Source of the DNA: Sindora glabra
Taxonomy: Eukaryota; Streptophyta; Magnoliopsida; Fabales; Fabaceae
Assembly (NCBI GenBank): GCA_020226215.1
Contig: CM035232.1
Location: forward strand, 20,992,316-21,056,315
DNA length: 64,000 bases
Direction of reading: 5' to 3'
In this document: piece after piece, positions 58,990 through 64,000 of the stretch
Numbering within the stretch: the first letter of the stretch is position 1
Layout: every line of letters begins with the position of its first letter
Translations under genes and position numbers: made by a program
The notes under the pieces: generated by a model
Databases searched by the model: none
What the model saw: the letters and a program-made list of their open reading frames with translations, nothing else
What the model was told of the DNA's origin: nothing

Positions 58990-61900
58990 TTATGTAAGTA
59001 GGTTCTTAAATATGTTAATAGACTAGGCCAAACCTAAATTTCAATTTTATATAGGCTAACATATTAGACTTAGGCTAATAATTTATAAAGTAAGTATGAT
59101 TTATTTAAGTTAAAACCTAAGTTAACTTAACTTATTTCCACTTTTAGACATAAACACACCACATCAAAGGACAATTGAATGGGATCCATCGTAGCCTTTC
59201 CAATACTAAGGTCAAATCTTGTAAAAAAATAATGTAAAATGAGAGTGAGAATCTAGACCTCGTTGCAAGGTAAGGGGTATATTTAGGAAAATGACCTGAG
59301 CTAATATGTTAATGGGCAAACATATAATTATTTATTGTAATAATTATTCAGATTTGTATAAGTTAATCGGAAATGTAATTAAGTCAAATAGGCATTATGT
59401 CATCAAGATAAATTAGGTCAATTATGGACTGGTTGATTCGATTAAAGGCCAATCGACTATAAGCTATGCCAAGTAGGATAACTCTAAGTCACTTAAACAT
59501 TTTACATGTTATCAAACATTACTAATTATTAATTCACACTTTTAGGATTGTATAAGGCATGATAATATAATATTAACTATAAATTATATAATAATGATTT
59601 ATACTATATTTAGGAGTTTCAAATAAATTGTATAACTTTTTTAAAAATCTCCTTATACCTCAAATTGGGTAAAAGGTTATACAATCCTTGAGAGAATAAT
59701 AATAGATATGATTATATTATATTAAATCATAAATGGTTAAAGTTAAAAAATTCTTTTATACATTTTCTCTCTCATTTATTTATGTTTGCGTTATAAAATT
59801 AAAATTAAAAGGTACTTTCATTTTAACACTTATATTTTTATTTATTTTTTTAATTTTTTATTTGAGATTATTAGACTATATTTACAATACTTAGAATAAT
59901 GCATATTATTTAATAATATTTTTTAAAATTTTATACATGACACTCTTTGAATTTTACATACTTGAATTAATTCATTGTAATTCTCTATTGGTTTATTATG
60001 CATACATATAGTGCATTTTTTCAATATTGTTGAAGTATATTATGTTATGGTTATCATTTTGTAAATCTTTAATTTATATCATCATTTTTTTAAATGATAT
60101 TTATTATTGAATGGGCATTTTGGTTTAATGCGATTGAAATTCATTAAGGGCAATTTTATTGAATTTTGATATCTCTATATGATATAGTAGCTATAATATT
60201 ATTTATTTTATATTATTACAAGTATTATTCTCATAACTTATCATATGTCCATCATCTTTTTAATTTGTCCATAATCTTTTATTGCCTTTTCAATCTGTCT
60301 ATCATCTTCTCATTGCCATTTTTAGAAATCAACTTTAAATTTTGAATTTCTTACTTTATCTCTTAGATTAGTTCAAAAATTTTACAATCAATTCTTGCAT
60401 CTATTAAAATAAGAAATCAAATCTCCAATTTTTAAATTTTAAATTTATTGCCCTATATTATTACCAATTCTTGAATAGTATTTCTAATGGCGAGCAGAGA
60501 GGAATGACGATAGAGCTCTACATTTTTTTTACTCACACACTTTGTTTTTGGCAAACATGAGATTGTTTAATAAGAGAAGCCAACATGATTAAGATTTGTC
60601 TTGGGTGAGATTTTTCCATTCTAATCTTGTAAAATTGATATCATTTTCCTTTTCAATGCCTTTTACTTTTTCTAATACATACGTACTATAGGCAAAACTT
60701 TTTTATAACATTCTTTTTGCTTTCTATTTTGTATAATTTATTTTAGTTGAATTACGAATCTCTCAAATTTTTATTTTGTAATTTTTCTCATCAAAATTCA
60801 AAATTTGAAACTTTACCTCATTTTTTATCCTTTCTCTTGTTTCCATTTAAAATTTAATGTAGTTACAATTTATAGTATTTATTTTCATAATCTTTTATTT
60901 CAGTAAAATATAATTTTTTTTTAAAATTTGTGCTTTCTCCATCACCAAAATCACCAAAGTTCTTTATCTTCATGTTTCTTTATACATTTAATTTTTTTAT
61001 TTGATTTTATATTTTAGTTTCCTTAATTGGTTTGTCCTTTTTTCATAGGTCTATGTAACAATTTCTATTCCTCTAAAGATCAAATAATGAGTTCTTATTA
61101 TTTTACCCAAAAAATAAAAGCCTACTCTAGTCATTAAAGTACCAAAATATTTTTGATGTGGGTAAAAGTCAAAGTATTAATTTTTTTAAAAATAAAAAAT
61201 TTTAATTTTTTGAAAATTTCTTTTTATGATTCATGTTCATTACTTGGTTATCATTAATCATTTTTATAATGACATGAATCAATAGATTTCATTTTAAAAA
61301 TGGAAAAAAAATATTACGGATTAAAGATTTTGTTTTAATTAACATTAATGTTTACGAGTTATTGATGCACAATATCAAGCTTTTATTCTTCATTAAGAAT
61401 TTTATTTTAATTACTATTCATGTTTAACATTGACTCATAATATCAAGTGCATTATTCAATAATTATTTTTTATGTCCGTAAACAATTAATTTTATTTTTA
61501 ATAATAATTTTTTCACAAATACATTTTTCATAAAAATTATATTCTATCAAAATAATGAATCATTAATTGCAAGTGTTTATATTAGATAATTTTACAAGTT
61601 ATAAACATTAATTATTGGTTAATATAAAAAACATATATATGTGTTAATTTGATCTGTTATAGTGCATGGGGATTGAAAAAATGCAACAAAAAAAAATTGC
61701 ATATTACAAAGGCTAATACTGGTGAATAATCATCTGTAAGAGAAAACAACGTCAGAATATATTAAATTTTAATTATATCTATACTTATTATAAAGTATTT
61801 CTATTAATTTTTTATTATAAAATCTTAATTAAAATAAACGAAATATTACAAAACAATTAACATTTCGTGCACCTCACGGACCATAAATTAATGTGTGTGT

Positions 61901-63557
61901 GTGTGTCTATATATATATAAAAGAATAATTTTTTAACTAAATTAATTATCTATACTTTATATTAATTAATTCAATTAAATTTGTGTTAATTATCTAACTT
62001 TCTTGATGAAGTGGATCCAAATGTAATCAATTTTCTTAATTAATCCTCGCATAACTACACAATAGAATAAATTTTTTACATATTTATAAAAAAATTATTT
62101 ATTTGGTTATTATTATTTCAAAAATATAACGTGTTTATATCCATTTATTTAAGAATTATGAAATAAAATCATCTAATGATTACATATATGCAATTAGTCT
62201 TTTCGTTTTGGGTTACAAGTTTGGATCACACAAAGTTCCTCTTTAATAGGTTACAACTCCATTTTTTTATTTTATTGGTAGCAAGATTACAATTCATTTT
62301 TCTCAATTAAACTAAAACTCAATCCGAATGATTGACATTGCGCCAACCAGGTGCGGCAAATCTACACCACTTTACTAGCAGTGCATAACAACCTCTCTCA
62401 TAAAACATGTGTGAATTTATTGTGAATGATATTTTGTGTACTGTTCTAATAAATGAGAATCCGATTCATGTTGCACTATATTTATGATAGAAAGTTCATT
62501 AAATTTTAGATTCCTAAATTACATTATAAATCTCCTAATCTTATTAAATTTACTAAAGTTTGGCTACAAAATATTTTAAGTAAAACAAAATATATTACTA
62601 AAATATATATCACCTTCAATTTTGATTTGTTTTTCATGAGTCTTATTCTGCATAATGATAAAAACAAATGATTATTAATAAATTATAATATGTAAATTGA
62701 TTTTATATTTAATATGAATTTTAATAATGATTTGATTTTTTGAAAAATAATTGGTATAAAAGATTTTAATAAGAGTGGTTACAAATAAGATATATTTCAC
62801 AATTGTATTATATATTTAAATCTATTAATAATTAATTATTTCATAATCGTACCAAATAAATAAATCAATTTCTTATTCTTTTCATGTTCTAGTCGACTCT
62901 CCCGTCATTAAAAAAATTGTTGAAATGGAATCGTGATTTAGCATATTAGATGGTCCTAGCGTACATTGAGGTTGGCTGCAAAAGAACTTATTCCAACTAA
63001 TAATATAGCGGTGTGATTATGAATTACAAAATAATTTAAATGAGCATTAAGTGGAAGCAAATCTGTCCAAGTCACAGCCCACTCAACCATACTACCAAGT
63101 ACGTAAATCAACTGATACAGAGTTATCCTAATTTAATCAGAAGTTGCAAGTTGAAATCTTTAAAAATGCAATTGTATTAAAATTCGGTTGGGAGAATTTT
63201 GCTGTTCAATATGATCCTACCCGACTTGAATTCAGATTAGTTGATACCTAATGTAGTGATCGGATATCATATGTTTATTATATATAAAAAAAAATAGTCT
63301 AATCAACCACCAGTTGCACTCTGCCATTTGTCGAAGTTATTGGTGGCTGCAGATGAAACTCCGATTCTTACTAAATGCGAAGGATATGAGCTTTTCTTAA
63401 TTAAGAAAAGTAAGTTGTATGTAATCAAGTAAATAAACAATACTGTCAACCTCATTCTCCATAAATGACCCTATGAAACTAGTTCATGTCAAAGCTACTT
63501 TAGATAACACACTAATGATGCAAAGAGGGGGTGGGTGACAAGAAACAGAGGATTCAC
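58990..63557. other. Long AT-rich intergenic stretch, no gene recognised
   Basis: Contains only scattered low-complexity sequence, including a short (TG)n(TA)n run at 61892-61920. Nothing between 59300 and 63300 resembles an exon. 63300-63420 is of balanced composition and could be intronic sequence of the SET-domain gene. Confidence 0.45.
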
Positions 63558-63757
63558 ATTCCAAATGATTCATAAATCCAGCAATAGGAATAAAGCATGT
63601 CCGTAGCTTTCCATCAGAGAACATTATTTTCATGCTATTTGTGTACCAGAGTACACAAGCCCATAAAAATTGCTCCCATGTGTACAGCTCTGGTGGAAAT
63701 ATATCTGGAAATTGATTGCACAGCACAGGGACCAATTCAATATTGATCATGCAGGTG
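63558..63757 (-). CDS. Internal exon of a SET-domain protein (Rubisco LSMT-like), partial gene
   Basis: The minus-strand frame contains DIFPPELYTWEQFLWACVLW and GKLRTCFIPIAGFMNH. This matches the conserved core of plant SET-domain lysine methyltransferases related to Rubisco large-subunit methyltransferase, where PPE.FTWE.F.WA and P.....NH lie within the SET fold and contact the cofactor. The likely acceptor is TTAG ending at 63758, and a likely donor is GTGAAT at 63557. Upstream exons would lie beyond the right edge. Expected downstream exons (the NYG/CFLSYG part of the SET domain) were not found at lower coordinates, so the intron is long or the gene is truncated. An Arabidopsis relative would be At2g18850 (inference). 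Substrate unknown. Confidence 0.7.
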
Positions 63758-64000
63758 CTAACACAAGATAAAAAGCATGATTCTTAAGAAGTGGGCAACC
63801 TTTAGCAATGCATAATGTGTATACCAAATACATAGAATGGCATTGTACTTAAACCAGTAGCAAATAGTATGAACAGATAAATTTCATATTCTAGTGATTA
63901 AAAAAAGAGCAACCAATGAGAGTACTTTGAAGCAATTTCCATTACCGGAAAGGAATCCCAGCTACGATCCTAATCTTTATACACATATGGTCATACTTCT
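63758..64000. other. Probable intron of the SET-domain gene, possible exon at the edge
   Basis: Minus-strand sequence from 64000 to about 63947 is open in one frame and is followed by a GT donor (GGTAATGG, about 63943-63950). It may be the end of another exon. Too short to assign. Confidence 0.3.

Noticed and set aside
1..64000. CRISPR arrays, riboswitches, operons, plasmid origins
   Set aside because: This is plant nuclear DNA with introns and eukaryotic transposons. The short direct repeats are microsatellites or transposon repeats, not spaced arrays.

Overview
This is plant nuclear DNA, most likely from a woody or rosid eudicot. It is very AT-rich and gene-poor, and full of decayed class II transposons and small non-autonomous elements. 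The best landmark is a complete, intron-containing AINTEGUMENTA-like transcription factor gene with the 9-bp mini-exon typical of that plant family. I cannot name the species.

Layout. 1-8172: the 5' half of a decayed CACTA (En/Spm) transposon, read right to left. It has a terminal inverted repeat at 8161-8172, subterminal repeats, a TNP2-type transposase pseudogene and part of a second (TNP1/Ptta-type) gene that leaves the window at its left edge. 8321-9410: a foldback element of about 1.1 kb. 10419-13273: an AIL5/PLT5-like gene (8 exons, 515 residues, all splice sites GT-AG). 13274-29640: a long AT-rich stretch without a recognisable gene, holding MITE-like elements, microsatellites and local duplications. 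29653-31181: a candidate Pack-MULE (long terminal inverted repeats, 9-bp target duplication) carrying a decayed LRR receptor fragment. 34540-36060 and 44646-47396: two homologous loci about 11 kb apart in the same orientation. The right one encodes a probable organelle-targeted membrane protein, and the left one is a broken relic. Between them lie a degraded Ty3/gypsy pol fragment (36640-38150) and tandem repeats. 48996-56139: a 7.1-kb near-palindrome with arms of several kb, degenerate CACTA-like ends, and a young hAT-type MITE nested in one arm. 57340-58985: Helitron-like and SINE-like pieces with tandem repeats. 63558-63757: one exon of a SET-domain (Rubisco LSMT-like) gene that continues beyond the right edge.

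Function. The AIL gene is the only complete, clearly functional gene. Its family acts in the nucleus on meristem and organ growth. The CACTA and foldback elements lie directly upstream of it and could influence its chromatin. The most unusual structures are the giant inverted repeat, the Pack-MULE with an LRR passenger, and the duplicated membrane-protein locus whose presequence has been internally duplicated. I found no tRNA, rRNA or CRISPR feature, and no evidence for a wholly new multi-gene system.
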